From NCBI RefSeq assembly GCF_000003195.3, contig NC_012878.2, positions 10,342,386-10,406,385 of the forward strand: DNA of 64,000 nucleotides, written 5' to 3'. This DNA is from Sorghum bicolor. Lineage: Eukaryota; Streptophyta; Magnoliopsida; Poales; Poaceae. Shown piece after piece: positions 26,418 through 39,265 of the stretch. The notes below the pieces were generated by a model that saw only the letters and a program-made list of their open reading frames with translations, was not told the origin of the DNA and did no database searches. Position 1 is the first letter of the stretch. Every line of letters begins with the position of its first letter. Both the position numbers and the translations under genes were made by a program.

Positions 26418-29400
26418 TTACAAATTTTGAATCCATAGATCAAAGGGCACTGAGAGACTTTGCTTGACCCTGAAGGATACAAGGCGTAGCTCCTTGAAGA
26501 AAAATTCCTTGCAATCTTGAATTGAGATCTGATTATTATTGAAAATCATCTCATTCCTGGCTTTCCAGATCGTCCAACATAGAAGTATTATAGCAATCAT
26601 GAAGAATTGGCTGTGGATCTGGTCTTTGATGGCTTGTATGTTTCTGACCGTTCCTTCACCCTGCACTGTATGAATTCCAATGAACCCCCAACATTGCTGT
26701 GCAAAGGTGCAGTGCCAAAACAAGTGATCAACAGTTTCTTCTGTTGCCTGTAAGCAAAACTCGCAGTTAAAGGATGCAATATTCATTTGCTTTCTTCTGA
26801 GAATGTTACGCGTACTGAGCCTGTCTTTTAACAATAGCCAAGCAAAAACCTTGTGCTTCGGTTGGCAAGCCGATTTCCAAATCCAGGTTAAAGCCGGCTC
26901 AGTTTGTTGATGTCCTAGGAGCCTTCTGTAAGCATTTCCAGATTTGAAACTGGTGGATCCTCCTTGATATGTCCAAACATCTTTGATTCTTTCATCCAGA
27001 TGCAAGACTTCCATTTTCTGCTGTATGCTCACCATCTGTTCATAGGCTACTTGTGATACCGGGAGGTTAAACATTGCTGAGATGTCATTGAAACTGAAAG
27101 CTTTGTGTGCCGTAATATTCTTGTTTCTTGCAAAGGAGAACGCCTGTGGAAACTGAATTTGTAAGGGTTGTGATTCCCAAGAGTCCTTCCAAAAGTGATA
27201 CGTGATTCCACTATTCATTTTGATCGATGCCATTTGCTTGAAATGTGGTAGTAATTTTAGGACATCTCTCCACCAAAAGGAGCCCTTCCTCACAGTATCT
27301 GGCAGTTTGTCATTCTTGTAATGCATTTCCCATACCAAGTTTACCCAAGGAATTTCTTTCATATTGTAGAATTTATCTAAATTCTTCATCAACAAAGCCT
27401 GGTTCTACAATTCCAAATTGATAATACCAAGCCCTCCCTCACTTTTTGTCCTACAAACCATTTCCCATGCCGCCTTAGGCTTACTTTGTCCATTTATGTC
27501 ATTGTTTCTCCAGAGGCAATTCTTCTGAAATTTGTCGATCTGTTTTATGACAGTTTTGGGAAGCTCCAGGGTGCACATATAGAATGTTGGAAGGGTTGAG
27601 AGCACTGCATTGGTTATTTGGAGCCTGCCTGCCAGGTTTAGCATAGAAGAGACTCCTCCTAGCCTCCTTTCGCATTTGTTTACGAGGGGTAGGAAATCCA
27701 CAATTTTTGGCTTAGTAGTTCCCACAGGCAGACCAAGGTAGGTGAAGGGCAGGACCCCTTTAGAGCAGCCGAAGGTTCTTGAGAGCATGTCAAGTTTTTT
27801 CCCCACTTATATTAATAGGCAGCATCATGGATTTGCTGTAGTTAACTTTTAGCCCTGTGGATTCAGAGAAGTTTTGCAGAATAGTCTTGAGGAAGAATAA
27901 CTGTCTAGGATCTCCCTCCATGATTATTAACGTGTCATCGGCATACTGAATTATTGGAAAGTCCTTCTCAATTTGTAAGGGAATAGGCAGATTAATTAGA
28001 CCCATATCTTTGCCCTTGTTAATCAAAGATTGCAGAAAATCGGCTGCCAGGACAAAGAGTAATGGTGATAGTGGGTCTCCTTGCCTCACACCCCTTTTGC
28101 ATTTGAATCTCTTTCCAGGTACCCCATTCAAGAGCACAGATGAGGTGCCTGTATTAAGGATGCCAGTAATCCAGGAAATCCATCTTTCTCCAAAGCCTAG
28201 AGCAGCCATGATAGTTGTTATAGCCTGGTGTTCTATTTTGTCGAAAGCTTTTTCAAAATCCAGTTTTAGGATGACTATCTCTTTTTTGACTTATGGCATA
28301 AGTGAATGTATTCAAAGGCCCAGGCGAGGCAGTCTTGTATGGTCCTTGATCTTATGAACCCATACTGGTTCCTGTGAATCAGAGAGGAAATTTTTAATTA
28401 AAGCCTGTTAGCCATCAGCTTAGTCAGAACTTTGATGGTGGTGTTGAGCAACGAGATAGGCCTGAAATCATTGATAGATTTGGCATCCTCCACCTTTGGG
28501 ACTAGGGTGATGTTGGAGGAATTAATGCTTTGCAGGCAACAATTGTTAGAATGGAATTGATCACATAGGTAAAAAACATCTTCCTTGATTGTGTTCCAAG
28601 AGGCTTTGAAGAATTCATTATTGAACCCATCAGGACCAGGGGATTTGTTATTGGGGAGACCTTTGATCAGAGCCTCAATTTCATCCCTAGTGAAAGGAGA
28701 TTCTAAACTGCCCAGATCAGAGCTGGCTTCCAATAGATCTCTTGGGTTTATAGTAAAGCCAGTGAACTCTGTAATTCCCAGCCTTTCCTTGTATTCATGC
28801 CAAAGTAGCTGCTCTTTCTCAGAGTGGTCAGCAACCGTAACTCCTTGAGCCGAGGATAGATGACTGATAAGTTTCCTCCTATTTCTTATAGTGGCATTAG
28901 CATGAAAAAACTTCGTTCCAACATCACCCAGTTGAACCCATTTAATAGAGCCCCTTTTTTCCAGTAGGTTCTCTGCTTATCTAAAAGCTCCAGCAGGTGT
29001 TTCTCTAGGATTTTATGAAAGTTCCACTCAGATAGGCTCAGATCCCTATATTCTGACATTACTTCCAGTAGCAGCAAAGTGGCTCTGACATTAGATATTA
29101 CTGTTTTCAAACTCTGTAAAGATCTCTGCCACTCTCTTAGATTTTTCCTCAGTTTTTTCAATTTGGCCGATAAGAGTTTAGCTGCATCAAATTGTATCTG
29201 GGGGAGTTCCAGCTTTGAGCCAAGATATTTTGGAAGTCTTGGTGTTTAACCCAGTAGTTTTCAAATCTAAAGACTTTATTAGTTGGGATTTTGGTGGAAG
29301 GCAGGGGCAGTGGTCAGAGGGCACCATGTCAAGGGCTGACACAGAAGTTGTAGGGAAAGAGATAGCCCATCTATTAGAAGTGAAGACCCAGTCCAATTTC

Positions 29401-30008
29401 TGTAGGAGGGGGGAAGGCTGCATGTTTGACCAGGTGTATCTTCTGCCTTGAAGCCTAATTTCATTAACACCTAGTTGGCTTAGAGCCTCATTGAACCTAA
29501 ACATTTCTCCTATGTCACCCCCTGGCTTATTTCTGTCCTCTGGTTTTCTAATCAGGTTGAAGTCCCCAAGTAAAATCCAGTCAGTATCAGGGTTGATCTG
29601 AAGATGTTGGAGCCAATCTAGGAAGTCTGCCTTTCCTTCAGGGGTGCATGGAGCATAGACACAAGTGAGGAGCCAAGAGGTATTGTTATGTTTGGAGCAG
29701 AATTCCATGGTGAGAGAGAAATTATTGTGATCTGTCATGAGGCCCGAGAAAAGACTTTCCTTCCATGCGATCAGGATCCCTCCAGAAACACCCACCGAGG
29801 GTAAAAAGACATGACTAGTAAAGGTAGCATGGCAAATTTTCCTGAGAAAGGTAGCATCAATAACTTCCTTTTTGGTTTCTTGAAGGCAAACAATATCACA
29901 TAGAGAATCAACAATCTTGTTTCTAACCGAGTCCCATTTCCATGAGGAATTGATTCCTCTAACATTCCAAGACAGAACATTCCAGCTTCTAGTAGGAAAA
30001 CTATTCAT
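26418..30008 (-). pseudogene. LINE ORF2: endonuclease, reverse transcriptase, zf-RVT (broken)
   Basis: Starts at 30008 with an apurinic-like endonuclease domain (WNVLSWNVRGINSSWKWDSV, then CLQETKK, LLGDFNLI and SDHCP). Reverse transcriptase follows: LPNNKSPGPDGFNNEFF at 28.65 kb, [18 protein letters not shown], and the catalytic YADD box in [11 protein letters not shown] at 27.95 kb. The C-terminus has the zf-RVT region (WIWKSACQPKHKVFAWLLLK, then FCLQATEETVDHLFWHC) ending at 26418. Frame breaks near 29180, 28880-28740, 28390-28210, 27800 and 27400 divide it into at least six segments, so it cannot make full-length protein. No RNase H domain is seen. Confidence 0.9.
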
Positions 30009-30184
30009 TTAGGGATTTGATAAAGTCTAAAGTGGTGCATAACATCCATCTCTGAGCAAACATAGCAGTTTTAGCAGAGGTTGCATCCTCGGAAAGTACC
30101 CTCTTACAACCGCAAAAGACTGATACATAGCTACTGAAAAAAGACTGAAGCAGGCTAAAAAGCTAGGGGCCTAAATGAACTGGT

Positions 30185-33100
30185 TTAGTGGTCAGCAGGG
30201 CCATCTTCTTCTTCCCCACCTTCTTCCCTACTCTCCTTGGTCTCCTTGGAGGGTTTGGGAGCTTTGCTTTTCTTCTTTACCACAATGTCCTTGATCTCCC
30301 CCTTTTTGCAAAGTGCCTCGTCCTCCAGAACAGAAGCATCCAGGCTGCAAAACTGAACCCCCAAGTTCTTAATTACTTTATTGGTTAAGGTGGGGGGGTT
30401 GCAAGATGAACACTTTTTACTAGTGCAACCATTGTATTTAAAACCTGCACTCCCCAGTCTTACTCTTTCACTTCTGCGTACCTGTGTGTCAATCACTGGT
30501 GTGATCCTCTTGGTGCCACTTTTCTTCTTCTTGCACCCTCCTCTTTCGGTTTCCAGAGCTCCCTCATGATCAATCTTTTTCTTTCCAAGTTCTTCTTTTT
30601 CTTTCCCTTTTTCTCCTGGAGAAGAGAATGATGGAAAATCAGAACACTGAGAGTGGCTGGTGCGCTTGGTGCCACAATGGTCTGGTATAGAGACAGGAGA
30701 CATACCAGAGTCATCATCTAGGAAGGTTGAGGCCCCAGACTTCAGAAAAATCTCTTGCCCAGTCAAACTTATCTGTTGATGATAGCAATCTGTTAAAAAA
30801 AGGTATCCAGGCATTGGGGATGTGTACAAGGAGGGCCCCATTATTACCTTGGTTGTTGGAGGGTTGCCAAGCCGTGGGAGTATTCTCGGTCCCCTTAAAG
30901 CCTTGATTCATGAACACTGGGTCCCAATGCAGTTCAGGCATCAGAGCGAACCCAACTTGCAGATGGTGATTGTCAGCCTGATCAGGTAAGCCTTGTTCAG
31001 GCTGGTTGTTCTGAGGTGCCTGGCCCATGGGAGCTTGCCCAGGAAGAATTTGTTGAAGCTGCAAAGCTGGCTATTGGAAGACATGTTGCTGTGCTAATAT
31101 CTGTTCTTGCAAGTGCTCATAAGCTAAAGCCATAAGATCCATCTCAGCTTGATTATGTGGCAGTTGCATGCCCCCATTAGGAAGGACAAGGAAGCCTTTC
31201 TCTCCTGGGCCGACCAGTAGGTTCAGATCAAGGTCGTCCTCCCCATCCACTTCCATTTGATTGAGGTCCTCAACTGGTTCTTCCTCATCCATATGATTAT
31301 TGACTTCCTGCTCAACCATGTGTTCTTCCTATGGAGCATCTGCCTGTTCAATTAGTTAATCCATGGGGATCTCCTCCCCAAGCACATCAGGTAGGGGTGG
31401 CAGAGGGAAGCCCAAGATTTGCTGATCATTGAATCCTCCATTTGGAAGAGGATTAACAGCTGGCTGGTGGAGCTGGGGTATGTTCTCCTCAATTACTTCT
31501 AAGAGGTCATTTAACTCAATATAATCCTGATTGGGAGGATTAGTTGGGTTGATGATTACTTTGACTGGATCAGCTGGGTCATTGAGGTGAATCTGAGCCT
31601 GTTGTTGTAGAAAAGGGGCCAAGTTGAGGTCTAGAACATTTTGGGCCAGTTGCTGGGCTGGATTCTGGTCAGGCCAGGCCGGCCACGGATCCCATGGGTT
31701 AAGCTGTTGGGGCTCCCACTGAATCGGCTGCCCAAGAAGGTGGTCATTCTGGCCTTGACCTTGTATCTGCTCCTGTTGCTGTGGGCCGAGCTGGTGATCA
31801 GGTAGTGGCATCAGCTGTTCCCCTGGTTGATCGTTCTGTCCCTGCTGAGGAAGTTGATTCAGTTCATTTCCTTGCTGTGGGACCTGCTGGGGGGCTTGCT
31901 CCTGCTGAACAACTGGCTGCCCAAGTCCCATGAAATCAAAAGGGACAAATTTCCCCATTTCCAACTCATTTGGCATTGGGTCCTCTTCTGGAGGCTCATC
32001 TCCCAGGTCTTGACGTTGGACAACTTCACACTGAATAGTCCAAGAGTCCCCATTGATATTCAGGGAGTCAGAGTAAACGATGAACTGAGTGACACCCTGA
32101 GCACTAGTGACTTTGACCCTAGCCATGATTCTCCGAGGGAAAGCATTACTCTCCTCCCAAAGCAGCAGCCTTCCAAAGTCACTGACAGCATTGTGAATGT
32201 GACGTTCAGTCTTATAGTCGTCAGGAAAGCCCAACATCATGACCCAACAATCATCATTAAAATAGACCCTCCTCCAATTTCTACCCTCATTATGCTTCAC
32301 AAAAGAGATGTTCACATTTCCAAAGACCATGGGGCTCTTATTGACCATCTGATCTCTTTCATAGGCGTGATTGAACCTAACAGAAGCTTGGCGGCAGAAA
32401 AGGCCTTGGGTCGGCGCGCTGGAAAGCCATGGGCGCCGCCGAAGGAGCAAGCTCCTCGGAAGGAGCCGACGGAGAGGCACTCAGCGGGGTAGACTGTAGC
32501 AAAGCGGGGTTTCCACCGGCCGGGACAGGAGAGCCGAGGAAGGGGAAGAGCCGAGGGATAGACTGAGGGGATCGTTTGAGGGAGCCAGACTTTGAACAGT
32601 GCTGGGCTTGGGATGGCGCAGCACATTAACTTCAGGCTCGTTTCCCCTAGCGGCCCAGGCGGAGAGGGAGGGAGCAGCTTGCGGATTTTCGTCGGAAACG
32701 ATTGGTCCAGCCCTAGACGGCCCAACCACCGCGTTATCAGACCAACCAGCGGCCATCTTTTTACCAAGGACAGTAAACTGTCTCCTCCCCTTCCCGCCTT
32801 CGGTCAAAAATCCCGGAGGAGAAGCAGAGTGAAAATCGCACAAGGCAGCAGTGTGTCCCCATCTACGGCAGGCAAGGCACCTGATAGGGGAGTGGCACTG
32901 TGCTCTGTAATGATCGCGCGCGAGACATCGCTGGCAAAACGGAAGCAGGGGCGTGTCCCCAAGGTAATCATCTGAAGATTGCACGGTCGGAGCGCCCTTG
33001 ACTGAACGCTTGCCTCTGTCAGACCCGGAAGAACCGGGCAGGATCAGGGGTCGGAGAACGGACCACCGCGGGCTGAAGGCGCCTGAAGACAGAACGCTTG

Positions 33101-33728
33101 GCCGCCAAGGGAACGGTGTTAGCGCCGGTGAGCGGCAACCCGGGGGCCAAAGAGGAACGGCGAATCGACAGCGAGGTCAAAGGACGCTAGTGCGGGGCTG
33201 AGTCCACACATGAACGAACAGCATCCGCAAAAGAAAAATTAGAGCGAACCAAAGTCGGCGGGCGGGGGGCCGGACGACGGTTGCGAGCAGGAAGCCAGGA
33301 ACGTTCTTCTTCAGACAAGAAAGAGAAAGCTCGCGCCTCCAGTTAGGGCCGCCATTGCCCCAGAGGTGGAAGAATAAGGAATATTCAGGGCAAGAAAACG
33401 AGCACAGCTTAACAATGGAGAAGCCAACAGGCTTGGAGGAGACATAGAATTTGAAAGCACGCCCGGCTAGGTGAGAAACACGAAAGTAAGCAGCACATCC
33501 TCCAATGGAGGCTTGGAGGATGATACTAACAGAGGAGGTGTCGAGACGAAACTTGCAGCGAGAAAAGGAGACAACAAGAGCAAAGGACCGCGAAGAGGAA
33601 ACTGGGGAAGAAATGGGAAGGCCAAGGGAACGCTCCACGATAGTCGAAACCGATTCTCCCGGGGCGAAAGAGAGCCAGGGAAGAGTTGGAAGAACCATGA
33701 CCAGAATGGAGCACACAGCAAGGAGCAC
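30185..33728 (-). pseudogene. LINE ORF1: RNA-binding gag-like protein with zinc knuckles (broken)
   Basis: The N-terminal part (33728-33177) contains FRLDTSSVSIILQASIGG and FHLWGNGGPNWRRE, typical of plant L1 ORF1. Next come two CCHC-like knuckles, CQRCLARDHYRAQC and CLACRRWGHTAALC (about 32940-32860). A DUF4283-like segment (VMMLGFPDDYKTERHI) follows, then a long Gln/Pro-rich tail. Stops and frameshifts at about 33177-32985, 32480, 31356-31320, 31070 and 30840-30715 break it. It would bind LINE RNA if intact. Confidence 0.8.
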
Positions 33729-33781
33729 CGAGCAGGAGGAAGGAGAAACTTACAGGATTACAGGGAAGCTCCCGGCCTCAT

Positions 33782-33925
33782 GGCTTTGGGGTCCTAGCCT
33801 GCGACCATCGCGGCGAGACCGCCACCACTCACCTCGCGCCGGAGTGGATCAGCGGCACGGCCGTCACGCCCAAGGTCGACGTGTACAGCTACGGCATGGT
33901 GCTGCTGGAAATCGAGTCGGGATAG
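33782..33925 (+). pseudogene. Receptor-like kinase fragment inside the LINE insertion
   Basis: The plus strand encodes LAPEWISGTAVTPKVDVYSY followed by GMVLLEIESG and a stop at 33923-33925. This is kinase subdomains VIII-IX (APE motif, the D of subdomain IX) of an S-domain (G-type lectin) receptor kinase. Only about 35 codons match; upstream sequence loses the activation loop. It is antisense to the LINE and lies between the LINE ORF1 and the right target duplication. Confidence 0.75.
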
Positions 33926-34006
33926 ACAGAGTATGTAGCTAGGTGGTAGCCTGATAGAGGATAAACACGCACGATGGTCAGTGAATTCTTCACAATTGCA
34001 CATCAT

Positions 34007-35202
34007 GATATGATTCCATGGGATTATACTTGCCTACTTGGGAAGTTGGGACCATGTATGGCGTTAGAAGCTAGGATGCCTTGCACAACAATTGCACTGC
34101 ATGACACGATTTCTTGGGCTTATACAATGGATGGAGGTGTTTAGTAGTTTGCTGTTAGTCTTATTTGATCTCTCTACTGTTAGTCTTATAATAATAAATG
34201 GTCCATTTTAAAACTTTTATAGAGGTTGAAGTAACAGTTTCTTTTTCTAAAAAATATTTCGGATTGTTCTAATTTCAGCCTAGTCTAAATAGACACGAAC
34301 CATGCGACACACTTTTGGCACAGTTATTTATTTGGAGAGATTTTGCTAGACTATGGAGACCTAACTGGACGCACTTCAGTCTTGACCATTTTGACATATA
34401 TATAGAGAGAAAGAGAGAGGCACGTTAACTTCTTTGAATATGAACCACTTCAGCAGTACTTTTTAACGAAAGCTGAAGAAACAATGTTTTTTTGTTGCAA
34501 CAAATCAGTATTAGCTAAATTTTAGCGAAGCGAACATACATGCCTAGATCGAGACGATCTTTATTCGCTCGTCACTGGCCGACGGTCCGACCAGTCATAG
34601 CCATCATAGGCAACTTTCATTAAGCAGGCCAACTATCCCTCTAACGGATTCATGAATCCGTTGTCCTTTTAATTCTACCAACTCTGTCTTCTCATCAACA
34701 CAAAATCAGTAGCCACATAATCAGTTAATCACCTGTGCTACATGCCTTTTATTTGATCGCTCTAATCCAGCTGGGGCGAGCAACAGTGGATTTGAGTTGC
34801 AGATCTGAAGGCGGCTTTGGCCAGACCGCCAGAGGCTATATAGTATAATATATTCCCTGATGCAAGGACCTTTCATTAGCCGCCACCTTATGATGACTGA
34901 TCGATGAGAGCAATGTGCTGACAGTTGTATATTATACCTGACTGAACCTGTATCGTTCTGTCAAAGTGTGCATGAGCTGCTGTACTTGGAGAGACCTGTG
35001 CCGGAAGAAGTGCATTGTCAACAGTCTAATGATACATGTCTGAATTCTGACGATGCTTTCGAACTCCTGCTCATTGCAGGCGCTTGATGCCCAGCCTTGT
35101 TCAGATCAAAGCCCCGGAACAGGCAGAGTCGGTATGTCTGCTACCCAAAAATAAGATAAAGGTCGTACACGTTGCCTATAGGGAAATTCCTTTCTACATG
35201 TA
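34007..35202. other. Intergenic stretch, no gene seen
   Basis: 34058-34125 repeats, imperfectly, the LINE integration site (GCCTTGCACAACAATTGCAC), so the target lay in a small tandem duplication. The remainder is AT-rich with no coding evidence. Confidence 0.45.
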
Positions 35203-35537
35203 CGTGTATATCTCTAGATTTAAGGTGTATATAACCAAACGAAATATATATAGACAAAGTATATAATCATATGATCATACTAGACCATCTAGAGTGATAT
35301 GTATGTTAAGTATGTATGCATACATAGAGTATATGGTTATACTTATTGTATATAATATAGTAGTGACATTTTAGTAATATATTTAAAATATAATTTTTTT
35401 TGAAAAATTTTCGCGTGGTAAGATCTAGAGTATATTAATATGAGTATATAAACATACTCAAACCGATAAACAAGTATGAATACATACACAATGTAGTTTA
35501 TTGAAGATGAGAGTAACTTCACGTACGTGTACAAAGG

Positions 35538-35610
<73 letters not shown>
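35203..35610 (-). mobile_element. Micron-like MITE adjoining a (TA)n tract
   Basis: 35203-35500 matches, in inverted orientation, the element at 41592-41832. Shared landmarks include TCTAGATTTA, TGATCATACTA, TATGTATGTTAAGTAT, TTTTAGTAATATATT and CAAACCGATAAACAAGTATG. A ~70-bp (TA)n tract at 35540-35610 adjoins its right side. MITEs lodged in (TA)n are the hallmark of rice Micron elements. Confidence 0.7.
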
Positions 35611-35611
<1 letters not shown>

Positions 35612-38149
35612 CCAGACCATCTACGTGCACCACCGACCGCACGAGGCCTCCCCCACCAAACCAGCCTGCGAGCCGGCAGTCACGGTCTTTAATGGTAACA
35701 AATCATAATTACTGAGGCCAATTACCGCATGGTAATTTTGGAAGGTAGCTAATGGACTGAGTAGTTACCTTTTTGAGCGGACTGGTTACTGTGTAGATGC
35801 AAGCTAGCGTCAAGGAGACAGATTTTATTTTACTAAAATATTTACGAGAATTTCATTGGCTTGAGATTGTGACAACGATAGAGTTACGATAATTTGACTT
35901 CATATAGTGTTCGAAGAACCAAATAGTTACGAGAAAAATCAAAAAGCATATCGTTAATGAAGATGGGCATTAAAGTTACTATAATGTTTACGATAATGTT
36001 TTCAGGAGTTGCAGCCAATTTTACAATTCGTCTTAGTTCAAACGGGAACAATTTCACTTTGATCATATTCCTCCGAGTTCCAAATGACAAGTACTAGATA
36101 CAGTACACAAAAGACAACATGTCATTCCGATAGTGCCATCTAGAGGGTAACTGAACACTACTCCATTCTAAAATTAGTTGCTTTTCTTGCACATTCTATT
36201 CAGCACAAATTAAACACATGCAACTTCAATTGGTCATGCCTGTTTGCTCCTCTGTAGATAAGCAGCTTCTGCTGGGAAGTCTAATTATCTGAAATCATAA
36301 AAAATATGAACAATAGTAAATAATATGATTCTTAACGTGAACATGTATGGATAAGCAGGCTCAAGATTGATTTTTTTGTTATTTACGTGAACAAAAAATA
36401 TGTTAAGACAACACAAAATGGAGCCGGAGCATAATCATAATAGGGACAAGATCAACCGACCATGCCAAAGGTTGCTCTCTAAACTAAAAAACATGAACAC
36501 TGCCTGCTAATTTCTCCTAAAGTTCCATCATCCCAAATAATGCATATGAAACAACAGCACAAACAATAGTAATTTTTTTTAAGGGATGACAAGCTTTTGC
36601 CACAATTTTTATTATACAAAGGGGAAAAAAAGGGTTGGTCCAGTTTTTTGAGTGAAAAAAGTGTAAAGAAACCACAACCGAGAAGAGTGTGGCACTCATC
36701 CTGTACAACTTGGGTATGACAATACTAATAATATTTAGAAGAATTTAAACTACTAATATTTACGAGAATTTTATATTATGAACTTTCCTTTGACAAATTT
36801 ACATCGATATTTACACAAAATGGGTACAATGAACATAATAATTTACGAGAATAAAAATGAACAAGAATGAATGAAATTATTGTAACATCAGTATAAGTTA
36901 CACAATGTTTATAAGAATTGTGTTTACGGCAATACTAACAATATTGACAAGAATTTCATTAATAATAATTACAAGAATTCTATATTATGATTTTTTTTCC
37001 TTCAACATAACTTACACTGGTATTTATGAGAAATGGGTACTATACGAATATAAGTATTTACGATAATTTTAGACTATGGTTGAGGCTTAAAAATCAATAA
37101 GGATGATCGAAATTACCATAATGAATATAGGGAGCTAGCAGAATTTAGTGTCATGGTATTCTGATGCTAGTCAAATGAGGAGTCCAATAGGCTGTTAAGT
37201 AATTACAATAATTTGAATCACTAATTTAGCTAGGGAGTAAACAAAATTTTGCCTCAGATGATATATTATAATATATATGTCCTTTATATATGAATCACTA
37301 TAATCAATTAATAGTGAGATACAATAATTTTTGAATGAACTACTCTGTATTTCTTAAGTACGAGTCATTAACAGTTCAGGCGTAGGACCAATTTTACCAG
37401 TAAGATGTTCTATATCAAAAGGAGGAGGAGACAACAATTACCTCCCATTGCATGAAGACTATCAAGCACTGGTCCATCTCACTGCCTATCCACAAAATGT
37501 TTTCTTAGAAGATATATACAATGACACCTGACAGACACCTCTTTAGTTCTATTTGTGATGGATGCTCAAGCAACCAACAGATCTACTAGAATAAATAAAA
37601 CAAAAGGTACAATCTGCCCATAGGGTGAGTAGAAAATATACAATGACAGAGTGATTAGTTACCAAGAAAAATCATAATGTAAACAACTACGGGATACTAA
37701 TAATGTCCGAAGAATGGACTAAAATGTGACTGCTTCAAATGTCTGAGCAGTAATTCGTGATAATTTGCATAAGGCAGCAATGCTTATTATCATAAGATTA
37801 ATGTATACTGATTTAGTGCACACAATAGTTACGATATTTTGTAGTAGAAACATAGGAATTTACTAAACAAGGGATCTGACATTCAAGAATTTGGTTTGAA
37901 AAAAATAGCAAACCTAACACAACCTAAAATAGATAGGATCTAAGTTACCATAAAAAGATATGATATGGATCTTTTTACTAACACAAGCAGTAAATAAAGC
38001 CATGGAATATATCATTGCAAAAAAAAAAAGAACGGCAATTGGAATGCTGGAAGCCAGCAGTCTTTCATCACCGGTTCTAGGTAAAATCATTGTTGGCCTT
38101 TTCCATCTTTAGTCTGAACAAAATCTAGTAATTGACCTCCTATGTCATA
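35611..38149. other. AT-rich non-coding DNA with a recurrent TTTACGAGAAT-like motif
   Basis: No gene recognised. Between about 35840 and 37070 a degenerate motif TTACGA(G/T)AAT recurs roughly ten times (for example near 35842, 35886, 35988, 36760, 36841, 37059), with weaker instances to 37830. Confidence 0.45.
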
Positions 38150-38364
38150 TCTCCACTATAATTGAAAACTTCTTGGGCCGTTAGACCACACAAACTCACG
38201 CCCCAATAAACTCATCTCCACCGCAGCCCACTAATTCGGCCCACTAATCTCTACCATAACCAGACCAGGTCAATCACGGTTAATCAATCTACGTCTTGTG
38301 CTAACGACGACCGCCTGCTGCCGGATCTGCCGGAGCAGGAACGACGGGAAGGGCACCAGCCTGC

Positions 38365-38774
38365 GTGCACGACGGGAGCGACGAGGGCGCTGAGGGGTTC
38401 TACGAGGCGGAGCGGGACAAGGGGCAGTTCCTGTGCCTGGTGTGCGAGGGGAGCGGCGCCAGGGTGGGCAAGAGGTTTGCCGGGTGCGCCGCGCTCGTGC
38501 AGCACGCCAGGTCATTCGCCCGGAGTCCCGGACCAAGACGAAGCTGGCGCACCGCGCGTTCGCCGACGCCGTCGGCCTCCTTGTCGGATGGGGCGCAGGC
38601 CAGATCGCTCCTCCGCCGGTAAGCATCATGTTCTCTCATCGTGGTCCCGCGCTCATGTGCCGGTCTGCCAGATTGTTGAATGATTCGGTGTTTTGATCTT
38701 CTGAAATGCAGGCAGACACTGACAGCGATGGCGCTTCTGATCAAGTTGATCACGTAGAAATGGAGCTATCGTGA
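38365..38774 (+). pseudogene. Captured two-exon gene fragment with C-x2-C motif, frameshifted
   Basis: Exon 1 encodes GQFLCLVCEGSGARVGKRFA, then CAALVQHARS, and after a frameshift near 38510-38520 KTKLAHRAFADAVGLLVGWG. It ends at a GTAAGC donor (38619). Exon 2 (38712-38774), after a TGCAG acceptor, gives ADTDSDGASDQVDHVEMELS and a stop. The layout (Cys pair, GKRF, HA, KTK-HRAF-GW) is that of a plant family of unknown function that I recall only by pattern. The frameshift and lack of an upstream start make it a pseudogene. Confidence 0.6.
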
Positions 38775-39265
38775 CTCCTGATAACTGCAATCTACGGCAA
38801 CAAGCTTTTTGTTGTTTTCTCATAACTACGCGGTTTTAGAGTGGAGACTGATCGGGATGGAAACAGTGTGTAGCATGGTTCCGAGTGCATTAACAATCTA
38901 CGGTTAATCAATCTACGTCTCCCTTCCTCAAGCGCGGTATTCTAATCTAAATGGTGGAATGGTTTTTTTGAATTAGAGTGTATTTCATTACTCTCCGATC
39001 ATAGCTGAATCGCTGAATCGCTGGACACAGAATCTAAAATAGCAAGAAGAAAATTCCGTTGCCTTCGGATATAGGTTCAGATGGGTGATGGGTGATTTCT
39101 GAACCTATATGCATGTACATCTGAATGGTTGCATATTTCTGTAGTAAGTAACTAATAAAAGTGTATGAGATCATAGTATAAGTCTCTGACTAATCATGCA
39201 ACATCTAATGATAAAATTCATGAATGCCCTTTTGCAGTTCCTTTTTCTTCATTCAGGAGGCTTCA

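Larger units (their letters stand above)
26261..33991 (-). mobile_element. 7.7-kb L1-type LINE with 15-bp TSD, degenerate ORFs
   Basis: ACAATTGCACATCAT at 26246-26260 and 33992-34006 flanks the insertion. The element lies on the minus strand, with its 3' end and short A tail (T run) at 26261. The 3' tail forms a GGGGCTCAGGCCCC hairpin. ORF1 (30185-33728) and ORF2 (26418-30008) follow the plant L1 layout. The last ~210 bp at the 5' end (33782-33991) are not LINE-like and include a receptor-kinase fragment. Confidence 0.9.

Noticed and set aside
35343..35715. Open frames rich in Tyr-Ile repeats
   Set aside because: Translation of the (TA)n microsatellite.
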